From Sphingomonas sp. IC081 (GTDB lineage Bacteria; Pseudomonadota; Alphaproteobacteria; Sphingomonadales; Sphingomonadaceae), in NCBI RefSeq assembly GCF_006874585.1, contig NZ_CP029761.1, positions 2,367,001 through 2,431,000 on the forward strand: a DNA stretch of 64,000 nt. Reading direction: 5' to 3'. The notes under the pieces were generated by a model that saw only the letters and a program-made list of their open reading frames with translations, was not told the DNA's origin and searched no databases. Positions 1 to 8,987 of this stretch are shown here, piece by piece (within the stretch, counting starts at the first letter, position 1; each line of letters starts with the position of its first letter). The translations under genes and the position numbers were made by a program.

Positions 1-110
1 AGGATGGTGCCGACGACCAGCGCATAGCCATCCTCGAACAGGCTATGCGGCGTGCCCTGAGGGACCGCGCCCTCCTCGGGAAATTCAACGGTATCTTCGT
101 GAATGCTCAT
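1..110 (-). CDS. Partial YitT-like membrane protein (N-terminus only)
   Basis: Only the first 36 codons lie in the window; the gene starts at the ATG at 110 and runs off the left edge. The visible protein is an acidic leader followed by LFEDGYALVVGTIL. That pattern resembles the start of YitT-family integral membrane proteins, where a short leader precedes the first transmembrane helix. The assignment rests on this short segment and is tentative. The gene points the same way as the TonB receptor behind it, but a strong terminator at 150-180 separates them, so it probably has its own promoter. Confidence 0.45.
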   Translation of the reverse strand, partial: MSIHEDTVEFPEEGAVPQGTPHSLFEDGYALVVGTI

Positions 111-149
111 GGTCCTCGCGGGAAACTAGCTAAAAGTCGGATGCTTACG

Positions 150-180
150 AAAAAGGGGAGAGAACCGAAGTTCTCTCCCC
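150..180 (-). terminator. Rho-independent terminator with UUCG loop
   Basis: Perfect 11-bp stem (155-165 with 170-180). On the minus strand the loop is C(UUCG)G, an extra-stable tetraloop, followed by five T. It lies 33 nt past the stop of the TonB receptor and ends that transcript. Confidence 0.9.
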
Positions 181-212
181 TTCCCCTGTTCGCGTGACGC
201 GAATTTCTTCGA

Positions 213-2852
213 TCAGAAGGCCATGATGAACGTGGCGCTGACCGCACGCGGCGCACCGAAGTTCACGAAGGCCGAGCTCGAGGTCGGGAGCGTGTCGAGG
301 CCGCCCGAGTACGAACCGACGTAGTATTCGTCGAACAGGTTGGTGACGTTCAGCTGGATTTCGCTCTTGTCGAGACCGAGCTTTTCCAGCTTGTAACGCA
401 GGTTCAGGTCCACCGTGGTGAAGCTCTTGAACTTGGCACCCGGGAAGATCGTGGTGGGCGTGGTCGCGCCCGGCAGGGTGACCTGCTCGATCTCGCCGTT
501 GATGTCGTTCAGGAAGCGCGAACCGGTGTACTTGGCCTGGGCGCCGAAGCTGAGATCACCCAGATCGACCTGGGCGCGGCCACCGAACAGCCATTCGGGC
601 GTCGAACGTTCACGCTTGCCCGAAGTGCGCAGGTAATAGGTGGTGCTGCCGTTGTCGGTCACGCTGTAGCACAGACCCGCACGGGCAATGTCGCTGGTCG
701 CCGAGCAGCTGCGCGTGATCGTGTCGTTCTGGATTTCCGACTTGATCCACGAACCGAAGACGTAGAGCGACAGCGGCTGGACCGGACGAACCGAAACGCT
801 GGCATCGATGCCGTACTTCTTGACCGCACCGAGGTTGGTGTCGGTCGGGTTGCCGTCGATGTCGTACGCGGTGACAAGACGGTTCTTGTACTGCGTGTAC
901 CAACCGGTCAGCGCGGCCTGCACCATCGAGCTCGAGTAACGCAGCGATGCGTCGAAGCTGTCGGCCGTTTCCGGACGGCGGTAAGCGGCATCGCTGTTCG
1001 CCGGGAAGTAGAAGGCGTTGTACAGCGTGTCGGTGCTGGGGACCGAGATGTTCTTCGAATAGCTGCCGGCGATGCTCAGCTCCGGCGTGATCTTGTAGGT
1101 CAGGCCGACGTTCGGAAGAATCTTGTCGTAGTTGAGCTTGCGCGACTGCGGAATGGCCGCACCCGTCGCGGTGCCGGACGTTGTGTTGTAAACGTACGGG
1201 TTCGACAGGATGTAAGCAGCCTGCTGGTCTTCCGGCACGCAGTTCACGAAAGCACCCGAGCTGCCACCGGTATTGGTGGTGAAGCAGTTCTGGTTGAGGT
1301 CGCGCTTGTAGAAGGGTGCCGCAACGCCAAGCAGCACGGTCAGCTTCTGATCGAAGAACTGGCCGCGGTATTCGCCGGCAATCTTGTGCAGCGTGGCGTA
1401 GGAATTGCGGTCACGCTTCTGCAGCACGTTGCCAGCCGCATCGGTCAGCGGGTCATTGATCGCGAACACGTCATAGGGCTCGCCATTCTGCTTGAGCAGG
1501 CCTGCAGCGCCGGTCTGGCGGTGGTGCGCGCGGTCGAACGAGTACGACAGACGAACGCGGTTGTTGTCGTCGATCTCGTAGGCGAGGTTGGTGATCGCCA
1601 CGTAACGGTTGGTCTTGGTCTGGCTCGGCTGGAGCAGCGTGACCCGGTCGAGCATATCCCCGTCGCCGTTGAGATCACGGCCGAAATAGAACTGACCGCC
1701 GTAGTTGCCGGTGCCGGTGAAGGCCGGCGTCGTGGCCGTTGCAGCCTGCGTGAAGAAGCCTTCGTTTGCCGAAGTGGTGCCGCCGCCGTTGGCCTTGGTG
1801 TACTGATAGGCCGCGTCGACCGACAGCGTCAGCTTTTCGGTCAGGTGGAACAGCGAGGCAAGGCGCACGTTGCCGGTGTTCGACGGGTTGTAACGACGCT
1901 CGAAGTCGGTGCCGCAAGAATTCGGGGTGTCGACAACGTTCGGACGTGCTGCTGCCACGGTGCAAGGCGCGCCGCCGGCCACGTCATAGAAGCGATCTGT
2001 CTTGTCGCCGGTGAAGGCGCTGGCGCGGAACGGCGAACCACCGAAGTTGTTGCGGTTTTCGTTGTAGTGGCCCGAAAGCGCGATGAAGTCACCCTCGCTG
2101 CCGATCGGCTGGTAGACCTTGGCGTTGAACTGCTTCTTCTCGACCTTGCCGTAGTTGGCGAAGGCTGCGCCGTTGCGCGCCCACGAACCCGAAACCCAGG
2201 CCTTGGTGCCGATCGAGGTGAACTCGCCGGTTTCGATCTTGCCGAACATGCGCTGGTACGAACGGTCCGAGCCGCCCGAACCATCGGCGACGACATCGCC
2301 GTACGACATGCTGGTCATCACACCGAACTGATCGTCGGGGACCTTGGTGTTGATGTTGACGGTGCCGCCAACCGCCGAGGCGGTCGGGCTGTCGACGTCG
2401 GTCGAACCCAGGTTGACGTTGACGGTCTCGATCAGCTCGGCATCGACCTGCTGGTTCGAGTAGATCGCATAGTTACCCGAATCGTTCAGCGGGATGCCGT
2501 CGAAGGTCTGCGAGATGCGGCTCGAATCGAAACCACGGATGCTGAACGAACCACCGCTCGAACCCCAGGGGTCGTTGTTGGTGAAGCTGACGCCCGGAAC
2601 CAGGTTGATCATGTCGTTCACGGTCTGACCAGCGCGCTGGTTCGCAATGAACTCCTTGCTGATCTCGACCTTGGCCTTGGGCGAATCCGGCGTGCGGACG
2701 CCGGCGATGTCAACAGTGCGATTGCCGGTCACGACAATGGCGTTGTCGAACTCGGCCGAACCGGTCGACTGCGCGAATGCCGGCATGGCGAGGAACGCTG
2801 CACCGACGGCCAGCGTGCTGGTTGCGGTGGAGAGAACGGTTTGAAATTTCAT
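213..2852 (-). CDS. TonB-dependent outer-membrane receptor
   Basis: Outer-membrane gated channel that imports a scarce ligand using TonB/ExbBD energy. The ligand cannot be read from the sequence; iron chelates are common for the family. Residues 1-27 are a signal peptide ending AFA. A plug domain follows at roughly 45-175, with the typical SIRGFDSSRISQTFDGIP stretch. The rest is a beta-barrel ending in FIMAF, the terminal-Phe signature for barrel insertion. The length of 879 aa is normal. The start is supported by a GGGGGC ribosome site six bases upstream. The gene stands alone and has its own terminator. A near-symmetric palindrome 31 bases before the start codon could be an operator. Confidence 0.93.
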   Translation of the reverse strand: MKFQTVLSTATSTLAVGAAFLAMPAFAQSTGSAEFDNAIVVTGNRTVDIAGVRTPDSPKAKVEISKEFIANQRAGQTVNDMINLVPGVSFTNNDPWGSSGGSFSIRGFDSSRISQTFDGIPLNDSGNYAIYSNQQVDAELIETVNVNLGSTDVDSPTASAVGGTVNINTKVPDDQFGVMTSMSYGDVVADGSGGSDRSYQRMFGKIETGEFTSIGTKAWVSGSWARNGAAFANYGKVEKKQFNAKVYQPIGSEGDFIALSGHYNENRNNFGGSPFRASAFTGDKTDRFYDVAGGAPCTVAAARPNVVDTPNSCGTDFERRYNPSNTGNVRLASLFHLTEKLTLSVDAAYQYTKANGGGTTSANEGFFTQAATATTPAFTGTGNYGGQFYFGRDLNGDGDMLDRVTLLQPSQTKTNRYVAITNLAYEIDDNNRVRLSYSFDRAHHRQTGAAGLLKQNGEPYDVFAINDPLTDAAGNVLQKRDRNSYATLHKIAGEYRGQFFDQKLTVLLGVAAPFYKRDLNQNCFTTNTGGSSGAFVNCVPEDQQAAYILSNPYVYNTTSGTATGAAIPQSRKLNYDKILPNVGLTYKITPELSIAGSYSKNISVPSTDTLYNAFYFPANSDAAYRRPETADSFDASLRYSSSMVQAALTGWYTQYKNRLVTAYDIDGNPTDTNLGAVKKYGIDASVSVRPVQPLSLYVFGSWIKSEIQNDTITRSCSATSDIARAGLCYSVTDNGSTTYYLRTSGKRERSTPEWLFGGRAQVDLGDLSFGAQAKYTGSRFLNDINGEIEQVTLPGATTPTTIFPGAKFKSFTTVDLNLRYKLEKLGLDKSEIQLNVTNLFDEYYVGSYSGGLDTLPTSSSAFVNFGAPRAVSATFIMAF

Positions 2853-3208
2853 CTTAGCCCCCTGGAGCCTTCAGAGTGAGTTTTACGCAATGATTGCGGA
2901 AGGATTTGCCCCGCCACAGGTTTGCTGCGGCTGCTAAGAGCAGTGCAATATGACAAGTCTCTGACAGGCGGGATTCATTTTTGCCGCAGCCGATGCAATT
3001 TTTCCGCTTTACGACGCCCAGATAGCGCCGCATTTCCAATTTTCCTTGAAAATCAGCCGATTTTTGCAATGTTTTCAAGACAGCGGTGCGGCATAAATGT
3101 CACGGGAAGGCACTCGCCCGATGCACCCTGACCTATGTGCGGCGCAGCACACAGCGCCATCGCGGCGCGTGACATGTTACGACATAGCTTGCCGCTCGCG
3201 GCCCGCTC
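2853..3208. other. Divergent intergenic region (356 nt)
   Basis: Control region between the TonB receptor (minus) and the cation exporter (plus). It holds the palindrome described separately and is locally more AT-rich than the flanking genes. Short open frames on both strands lack ribosome sites and recognisable content, so I see no gene here. Confidence 0.5.
2883..2901. promoter_or_regulatory. Palindromic operator candidate upstream of TonB receptor
   Basis: The core CGCAAT-G-ATTGCG is a perfect 13-bp palindrome (2886-2898). Extended to 19 bp as TT-n-core-n-AA it stays symmetric except for one pair. It sits 31 bases before the receptor start codon. A 9-1-9 palindrome in front of a TonB receptor suggests a Fur-type or other metal-dependent repressor site; this is inferred from position and symmetry only. 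Confidence 0.4.
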
Positions 3209-4216
3209 ATGCCAGACACGCCGACCATGAGCGCCGCACATGCACACCATGGCCACGACCACGGCCATCACCACGATCACCACGGCCATGACCATGGCCA
3301 TGGCCATGGCCATCATCATGGACACCACCACCACTCCCTCCCGGCCAACGTGGGCAGGGCCTTTGCGGTCGCCGTGGCCCTCAACCTCGCATTTGTCATT
3401 GCCGAGGCGGCCGCCGGGTATCTGAGCGATTCGATGGCCCTGCTGGCGGACGCCGGGCACAATCTGTCGGACGTGCTCTCGCTGCTGCTGGCCTGGGCCG
3501 CCAGCGTCCTGGCCTCGCGCCCGCCAACCGAGCGCTTCACCTACGGCCTCAAGAGCTCCTCGATTCTCGCCGCCATCGCCAATGCCGCCCTGCTGTGGGT
3601 GGCGATCGGCGCCATTCTCGTCGAGACGATCCGCCGTTTCGCCGAACCGGCCCCGGTCACCGGCATGACGATGATCGTTGTTGCCGCCATCGGCATCGCG
3701 GTGAACGCCCTCTCCGCCCTGCTCTTCGCGAAAGGCAGCAAGGACGACCTCAACTTGCGCGCCGCCTTTGTGCACCTGATGGCGGACGCGGCGGTTTCGG
3801 CGGGCGTGGTGATCGCGGGCGTGGTGATCCTGTTCACCGGCTGGACGGTTGTCGATCCGATCGCCTCGCTGGTCATCACCGCGGTGATCGCCTGGTCGAG
3901 CTGGAGCCTGCTGCGCGAATCGCTGCGCATGGGCATGATGGCCGTGCCGGAGAGCATCGATATCGCCGCGGTGCGCGCTTTTCTGGAAAGCCGCGCCGGG
4001 GTGACGCAAGTGCACGATCTCCACATCTGGCCGATGAGCACGACGGAGACCGCCCTCACCGCGCATCTCGTCATGCCCGGCGGACAGCCCGGGGACGGCT
4101 TCCTGCACACACTCGCCCACGACCTCGAACACCGGTTCAAAATCGGCCACCCCACCATCCAGATCGAGACCGAAAGCAACGCGGCATGCCCACTGGAAAG
4201 CGCGGCCGTCGTTTAA
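3209..4216 (+). CDS. Cation diffusion facilitator (zinc/cobalt/cadmium exporter)
   Basis: Inner-membrane antiporter that expels divalent metal (Zn, Co, Cd) in exchange for protons. Residues 10-45 are almost entirely His, Gly and Asp (repeats of HGHDHGH and GHHH), a flexible metal-gathering tail. Six transmembrane segments follow, with the intramembrane metal site visible as DAGHNLSD in TM2 and HLMAD in TM5. The C-terminal cytoplasmic domain holds HDLHIWPMS, the usual dimer/metal domain. The length of 335 aa fits CzcD-type proteins. An alternative ATG at 3227 (MSAAHAHH) is equally possible, since neither start has a clear ribosome site. Confidence 0.92.
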   Translation: MPDTPTMSAAHAHHGHDHGHHHDHHGHDHGHGHGHHHGHHHHSLPANVGRAFAVAVALNLAFVIAEAAAGYLSDSMALLADAGHNLSDVLSLLLAWAASVLASRPPTERFTYGLKSSSILAAIANAALLWVAIGAILVETIRRFAEPAPVTGMTMIVVAAIGIAVNALSALLFAKGSKDDLNLRAAFVHLMADAAVSAGVVIAGVVILFTGWTVVDPIASLVITAVIAWSSWSLLRESLRMGMMAVPESIDIAAVRAFLESRAGVTQVHDLHIWPMSTTETALTAHLVMPGGQPGDGFLHTLAHDLEHRFKIGHPTIQIETESNAACPLESAAVV

Positions 4217-4315
4217 CGCCGCTTCCGCGACAATAAGGTACAATAATCCCGATTGCAGCGCGCCGGGCGGAGGTTAGGAATCGCGTCCATCACTGACTGG
4301 ATGGACATATCCGCG

Positions 4316-4900
4316 ATGACCCGTCGATACCCCGCCCGCCTGCTGCTTTGCGCCGCGCTCGGCAGCGCCCTGCTGCCCGGCCTCGCCCATGCCGATACCA
4401 AGAGCGACCTCGAGGCGCGTTACGCCGCACTCAAGAGCGCCATGGACACGCGCGAGCCGGACGAGATCAAGCCGTTCCTCACCCCCGACTTCAAGCGCAC
4501 CGACCTCGGCGGCAATTCGATGAGCGCCGACCAGATGATCGACCGGCTGGCCAACATCCCGGTCGATCCCAACCGCAAGTCGACCAACACCATCATCTCC
4601 GTCACGCTCGAGGGCCAGACCGCCCAGGTCGAGCAGCGCCAGGACGCTTCCGACAGCCGCGAAGGCCGGGACGGCGAGACGCATCAGTTCGCCATGAGCG
4701 AGCTGTCGCACGACACCTGGGTCCAGACGGGCACAGGCTGGCTGCTCAAGTCCACCGAGGCCGAGCAGATGACGATCTCGCGCGACGGCCAGGTCGTGCG
4801 CACGATGAAGAAGGGCGATCCGATGCCGCCGCGCGGCGCAGGTGGCCCCGGGGGCGGGCCGGGTGGCCGCATGGGTCCGCGCCCCGACGGCAATAATTGA
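4316..4900 (+). CDS. Secreted small protein, SnoaL/NTF2-like fold suspected
   Basis: Predicted exported protein of 194 aa. MTRRYPARLLLCAALGSALL then PGLAHA forms a clear signal peptide, which is why this ATG was preferred over ATGs further upstream (4253, 4301). The mature part begins TKSDLEARYAALKSAMDTREP and continues in a pattern seen in NTF2-like or DUF4440-type proteins, with a helical start and then beta strands. The tail is rich in Gly, Pro and Arg (repeated GGPGG) and looks disordered. The function is unknown. It is followed by a bidirectional terminator shared with clpX. Confidence 0.65.
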   Translation: MTRRYPARLLLCAALGSALLPGLAHADTKSDLEARYAALKSAMDTREPDEIKPFLTPDFKRTDLGGNSMSADQMIDRLANIPVDPNRKSTNTIISVTLEGQTAQVEQRQDASDSREGRDGETHQFAMSELSHDTWVQTGTGWLLKSTEAEQMTISRDGQVVRTMKKGDPMPPRGAGGPGGGPGGRMGPRPDGNN

Positions 4901-4949
4901 GCCCCGACTTACCGCTCGGGGCGGCGCCGAACGCGCCTGCACTCAAACG

Positions 4950-4986
4950 AAAAGGGCCCGCCCGGATGCACCGGACGGGCCCTTTT
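4950..4986. terminator. Bidirectional terminator between 4316 gene and clpX
   Basis: Sixteen-position stem with one mismatch; it begins AAAAGGGCCCG and ends CGGGCCCTTTT around a five-base loop. The A run on the left and T run on the right let it work for the plus-strand gene ending at 4900 and for clpX on the minus strand. Confidence 0.88.
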
Positions 4987-5065
4987 GATGTCGGCCTTGG
5001 CGGCAGCGCTCAGGCTGCGGCTTCAGCCACGCAGCGTTTACGCGGCGGATTCGGCCCTGCAGCGT

Positions 5066-6328
5066 TTACGCGGCAGCTTCGGCCTTGTCGCCCTTCAGCA
5101 CGCGGACCGGTTCCTTGCGGCCGTCCACCACGTCCTTGTCGACGACCACTTCGGCGATGTCGCTTTCGGTCGGCAGGTCGAACATGGTGTCGAGCAGCAG
5201 CCCTTCCACGATCGAGCGCAACCCGCGCGCGCCGGTCTTGCGGTCGATGGCCTTCTGGGCGATCGCTTCGAGCGCCTCTTCGGTGAAGGTCAGTTCGACG
5301 TCTTCCAGCTCGAACAGCCTGGCGTACTGCTTGACCAGCGCGTTCTTCGGCTCGCGCAGGATCTTGACCAGGGCCTCGATGTCGAGGTCGTTGAGGGTCG
5401 CGATCACCGGCAGGCGGCCGACGAATTCGGGGATGAGGCCGAACTTGAGCAGATCTTCCGGCTCCGCCTTCTGGAGCAGTTCGCCCACGCGGCGCTTGTC
5501 CGGATCGGCGACATGCGCGCCGAAGCCGATCGAACGCTTCTGGAGGCGGTCGGCAATGATCTTCTCAAGACCCGCGAAGGCGCCGCCGCAGATGAACAGG
5601 ATGTTGGTCGTGTCCACCTGCAGGAATTCCTGCTGCGGGTGCTTGCGGCCGCCCTGCGGCGGAACCGAGGCGGTCGTGCCCTCCATCAGCTTGAGCAGGG
5701 CCTGCTGCACGCCTTCGCCCGAAACGTCGCGCGTGATCGACGGGTTCTCGGCCTTGCGGCTGATCTTGTCGATCTCGTCGATGTAGACGATGCCGTGCTG
5801 CGCCTTCTCGACGTTGTAGTCGGAAGCCTGGAGCAGCTTGAGGATGATGTTCTCCACGTCCTCGCCCACGTAACCGGCTTCGGTCAGCGTGGTGGCGTCG
5901 GCCATGGTGAAGGGCACGTCGAACGTCTTGGCGAGCGTCTGCGCGAGCAGCGTCTTGCCCGAACCGGTGGGACCCACCAGCAGGATGTTCGACTTCGACA
6001 GCTCCACATCGCCCTGCTTGCCGCTGTGCTTGAGGCGCTTGTAGTGGTTGTGCACCGCCACCGACAGCACGCGCTTGGCGCGTTCCTGCCCGATCACGTA
6101 GTCGTTCAGCGTCTCGCAAATGTCGCGGGGCGACGGCACGCCGCCGTCCTTCTTGCCCGCAATGCCGGCCTTCGTCTCTTCGCGAATGATGTCGTTGCAA
6201 AGCTCGACACACTCGTCGCAGATGAAGACCGTGGGGCCCGCGATCAGCTTGCGCACTTCGTGCTGCGACTTGCCGCAGAAGCTGCAGTAGAGGGTGCTTT
6301 TCGCGTCAGATCCGCTCAATTTCGTCAT
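5066..6328 (-). CDS. clpX: ATP-dependent Clp protease ATP-binding subunit ClpX
   Basis: AAA+ unfoldase that threads tagged substrates into the ClpP chamber. The N-terminal zinc domain shows CSFCGK and CDECVELC (four Cys). Next come Walker A GPTGSGKT, Walker B with IVYIDEIDK, and the sensor/arginine-finger segment near FVGRLPV. The length of 420 aa is standard. The start at 6328 gives the canonical [10 protein letters not shown] leader. clpP lies upstream on the same strand with a 160-nt gap that holds a weak hairpin, so clpX may be read partly from the clpP promoter. Confidence 0.98.
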   Translation of the reverse strand: MTKLSGSDAKSTLYCSFCGKSQHEVRKLIAGPTVFICDECVELCNDIIREETKAGIAGKKDGGVPSPRDICETLNDYVIGQERAKRVLSVAVHNHYKRLKHSGKQGDVELSKSNILLVGPTGSGKTLLAQTLAKTFDVPFTMADATTLTEAGYVGEDVENIILKLLQASDYNVEKAQHGIVYIDEIDKISRKAENPSITRDVSGEGVQQALLKLMEGTTASVPPQGGRKHPQQEFLQVDTTNILFICGGAFAGLEKIIADRLQKRSIGFGAHVADPDKRRVGELLQKAEPEDLLKFGLIPEFVGRLPVIATLNDLDIEALVKILREPKNALVKQYARLFELEDVELTFTEEALEAIAQKAIDRKTGARGLRSIVEGLLLDTMFDLPTESDIAEVVVDKDVVDGRKEPVRVLKGDKAEAAA

Positions 6329-6436
6329 TTTCCGTCTTTAGGCCATTTCCAGGCGACTCGTCGAGTCTACCTTGGAGGAGGCCGGTTTTGCAATCCTCGG
6401 CCGATATGGGTACCCCGATAACCGTTGCAAAGAACT

Positions 6437-6466
6437 GAAGGCCGATCCCTGCAGGCACCGGCCTTC
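6437..6466 (-). terminator. Hairpin between clpP and clpX
   Basis: Eight-bp perfect stem GAAGGCCG/CGGCCTTC with a 14-nt loop, 23 nt past the clpP stop. No good T run follows on the minus strand, so it may only attenuate or process the clpP-clpX transcript. Confidence 0.5.
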
Positions 6467-6488
6467 GTTCATGCTCAGGCCGCCGTAC

Positions 6489-7157
6489 TCAGGCTTCTGC
6501 CGGCTTGTCGGCGTCGGGCCGCGTCTCGAAGACCTTGTCGACGAGGCCGAACGCCAGCGCTTCCTCGGCTTCGAGGAAGGTGTCGCGGTCCATCGCCTTC
6601 TCGATCTCGTCGAGCGACTTGCCGGTGTACTTCACGTAGAGCGCATTGAGACGCGTGCGCATGCGCAGGATCTCGCGCGCCTGGATCTCGATGTCCGATG
6701 CCATGCCGCGGGCGCCGCCCGAGGGCTGGTGCACCATGATGCGGGCGTTCGGCAGGGCGATGCGCATGCCCGGCTCGCCGGCGGCGAGCAGGAAGCTGCC
6801 CATCGAGGCGGCCTGACCGATGCAGACCGTCGACACGCGCGGCTTGATGTACTGCATGGTGTCGTGGATGGCCATGCCGGCCGTCACCACGCCGCCCGGC
6901 GAGTTGATGTACATCGAGATGTCCTTCGAGGGATTTTCCGACTCGAGGAACAGGAGCTGCGCGACGATCAGCGAGGCCATGTGGTCCTCGACTTCGCCGG
7001 TCACGAAAACGATGCGCTCGCGCAGCAGGCGCGAGTAGATGTCGAAGCTGCGCTCACCGCGGCTGGTCTGCTCGACGACCATCGGCACGAGTGCGCCGGT
7101 CACGGGGTCGGTTGTGAACTTTCCTTGGGCGCCCGAGGCGCCAAACAGGTCGAGCAT
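6489..7157 (-). CDS. clpP: ATP-dependent Clp protease proteolytic subunit ClpP
   Basis: Serine protease subunit that forms the double heptameric chamber used by ClpX and ClpA. The catalytic Ser is in GQAASMGS, the His in [11 protein letters not shown] and the Asp in the AMDRDTF stretch. The short N-terminal propeptide ahead of LVPMVVEQ is normal. The length is 222 aa. It sits upstream of clpX on the same strand. tig, which commonly precedes clpP in bacteria, is 1.8 kb further away behind a plus-strand membrane gene. Confidence 0.98.
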   Translation of the reverse strand: MLDLFGASGAQGKFTTDPVTGALVPMVVEQTSRGERSFDIYSRLLRERIVFVTGEVEDHMASLIVAQLLFLESENPSKDISMYINSPGGVVTAGMAIHDTMQYIKPRVSTVCIGQAASMGSFLLAAGEPGMRIALPNARIMVHQPSGGARGMASDIEIQAREILRMRTRLNALYVKYTGKSLDEIEKAMDRDTFLEAEEALAFGLVDKVFETRPDADKPAEA

Positions 7158-7424
7158 GGGAGTCCTCTTCTGGTTTGGACCGCCTATGTCGCGTGCCCCT
7201 GCCCGATGTTCAAGGGCTTTAACCCTTCATTCGGTGCAGGACACACAACTATCGGGGGGCAATTGACCGGAACAGCGCAACTTGTGCCGGCTGCGGGCAA
7301 TGCGGTGCGTGATTCGTTGCCCTTTGAGCACAATTCAGTCATCCACCGGCAGGATAAGGAAATTAGCGTAGAATTCGGGCCGTTCATCATTTTGGCCATC
7401 ACCGGCTTCGGGGGGAGCCTGGAC

Positions 7425-8924
7425 ATGTCAAGGAAGCTCCATTTCGGCACAATCCTGCTCGCCGCAGCCGCACTGGCCGTGGCCATCGCCTGGGCCTGCC
7501 TCCATCGCGGGCCCTGGTACGACGAGTTCTACACCCAGTACGTGACCCGCCCCGGCCCGGGCTGGACCGAGGCGCTGCGCACAAGCTGGCTCGCGGACAA
7601 TCACCCGCCGCTCTATTACGCCCTGGCGCGGGCGAGCGACGGACTCGGCCGGATCGAGACGCACCGGCTGCTCAACCTTGCCATCGGCGCATGCTGCCTG
7701 CTGGCGGGCGCCGCGATCGTGCGCGACGTGCCGCGCCTGCTGCCTGCCGGCGCCGCGCTGCTGCTGCTGCTGGCCGGCAACGAATGGACGGTGCTGAGCG
7801 GCAGCGAACTGCGCTCCTACTTCCTGTCCCTGTGCGCCGGCGCCCTGCTGGCGTTTTCACTGGCCGCCCTGGCGCTGACCCGCGAGGGCGGCTCGATCCC
7901 CCGCCGGCTGGCTTACGGCGCGGCCGTGCTGATCGGGTTCAACACCCATATCGTCACCACGCTCATCGCGGGCTCGCTGATCCTGCCCTTCCTGCTGATC
8001 GCCGCCCTGCAGCGGGACTGGAGCTATTTTCGGGCCCTGCTGCTGCCGCCACTGGCCTCCGGCCTGCTGTTTGTCGCCGTCAGCCTGGTGCAATTGCCGC
8101 ATTGGCAGGCCAACACGCAGAATTTCTGGATCGAGGGCGGGCTCGCCTCGGCGCGCTGGTCGATCGAATATGCGCTGCTGCGATGCCTGGAGGCCAATCC
8201 GCTGGTGCTGGCCGGTGCAATCGCCGGCGTGGCGATCATGGGGCGCGACCTCATGCGCGACCGTGCCGCCTGCGAAGGCATCGCGATCCTGGCGCAGCTG
8301 GCCGCGGGCGTCGTTCTTGGCCTGGCGCTGCTGACCGCCATCCATCTCGTCCACCCGCTGCTGATCGAGAAGTATCTGACCGCGATGGTCGGCGCCGTCA
8401 GTCTGGGCATGGCGCTGGCCTGCGGGCGGCTGCTGCGGGCACTGGGCCCGGGGGCCGGCGCGATGTTCCTCGGTGCGGCACTGCTGCTGTCGCTATGGAG
8501 CCTGTGCGACCACGTCGCGCGGAGCACCGCGCGCAATTCCTGGTACGGCACCGGTCGCTACGTGGCGGACATCCGGGCCACCTGCCCCGACACCCTTGTC
8601 CATGTCGACCGGTTCTGGAATGCCGACGTCACGGCGATGTCGCCGGCGGACAATCTGGCGGTCGCGCCTGCGGCCTACCGCACCGTCGCGGCCCATTTCG
8701 GCTTCGCGCTGGAACCGGAAACCTCGCGGCGCATGGCAAAGGCGTGCCCCACGCTGTTCTGGGCCGAGCATGACACCCGCCACCGCTTCACCGACGCCGC
8801 CATCCTTGCCCATTTGCGCGCCAGCGGCTTTGCGGTGAACGCCATCACCGTGCGGCGCATCGGCGACGGCTGGGTCGCCATGGCCGCAGCCAGGCCGGAG
8901 CAGGGGCTCCTGACATCCCCATAA
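7425..8924 (+). CDS. GT-C-type membrane glycosyltransferase (PMT/ArnT-like)
   Basis: Multi-spanning inner-membrane protein of 499 aa, probably a GT-C transferase that moves a sugar from a lipid carrier to an acceptor on the periplasmic side. The first periplasmic loop has PWYDEFYTQ, placing the acidic DE pair where GT-C catalytic residues lie, followed by DNHPPLYYAL, typical of the PMT/ArnT class. About ten hydrophobic segments follow, then a soluble C-terminal part. The start at 7425 has GGGGGAG seven bases upstream, so the much longer open frame before it is not coding. It lies on the opposite strand between tig and clpP. The substrate is unknown. Confidence 0.75.
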   Translation: MSRKLHFGTILLAAAALAVAIAWACLHRGPWYDEFYTQYVTRPGPGWTEALRTSWLADNHPPLYYALARASDGLGRIETHRLLNLAIGACCLLAGAAIVRDVPRLLPAGAALLLLLAGNEWTVLSGSELRSYFLSLCAGALLAFSLAALALTREGGSIPRRLAYGAAVLIGFNTHIVTTLIAGSLILPFLLIAALQRDWSYFRALLLPPLASGLLFVAVSLVQLPHWQANTQNFWIEGGLASARWSIEYALLRCLEANPLVLAGAIAGVAIMGRDLMRDRAACEGIAILAQLAAGVVLGLALLTAIHLVHPLLIEKYLTAMVGAVSLGMALACGRLLRALGPGAGAMFLGAALLLSLWSLCDHVARSTARNSWYGTGRYVADIRATCPDTLVHVDRFWNADVTAMSPADNLAVAPAAYRTVAAHFGFALEPETSRRMAKACPTLFWAEHDTRHRFTDAAILAHLRASGFAVNAITVRRIGDGWVAMAAARPEQGLLTSP

Positions 8925-8926
8925 CA

Positions 8927-8962
8927 AAAAGAGCCCGGCGCATCGCTGCACCGGGCTCTTTT
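8927..8962. terminator. Bidirectional terminator between GT-C gene and tig
   Basis: Twelve-bp perfect stem (8927-8938 with 8951-8962) of AAAAGAGCCCGG and its complement, 12-nt loop. It serves both convergent genes. Confidence 0.92.
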
Positions 8963-8987
8963 GTAGCATCAAGCCAGCTGGAAGAGA

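Noticed and set aside
1386..2879. 497-codon plus-strand frame
   Set aside because: Antisense shadow of the TonB receptor, with no motif and Arg/Val-heavy random composition.
2854..3078. 74-codon minus-strand frame ending one base before the TonB receptor start
   Set aside because: No ribosome site, no recognisable content, and it covers the promoter/operator region. A leader peptide is conceivable but nothing supports it.
2922..3131. 69-codon plus-strand frame in the same intergenic region
   Set aside because: No ribosome site, composition unlike a protein, and it overlaps control sequence for both divergent genes.
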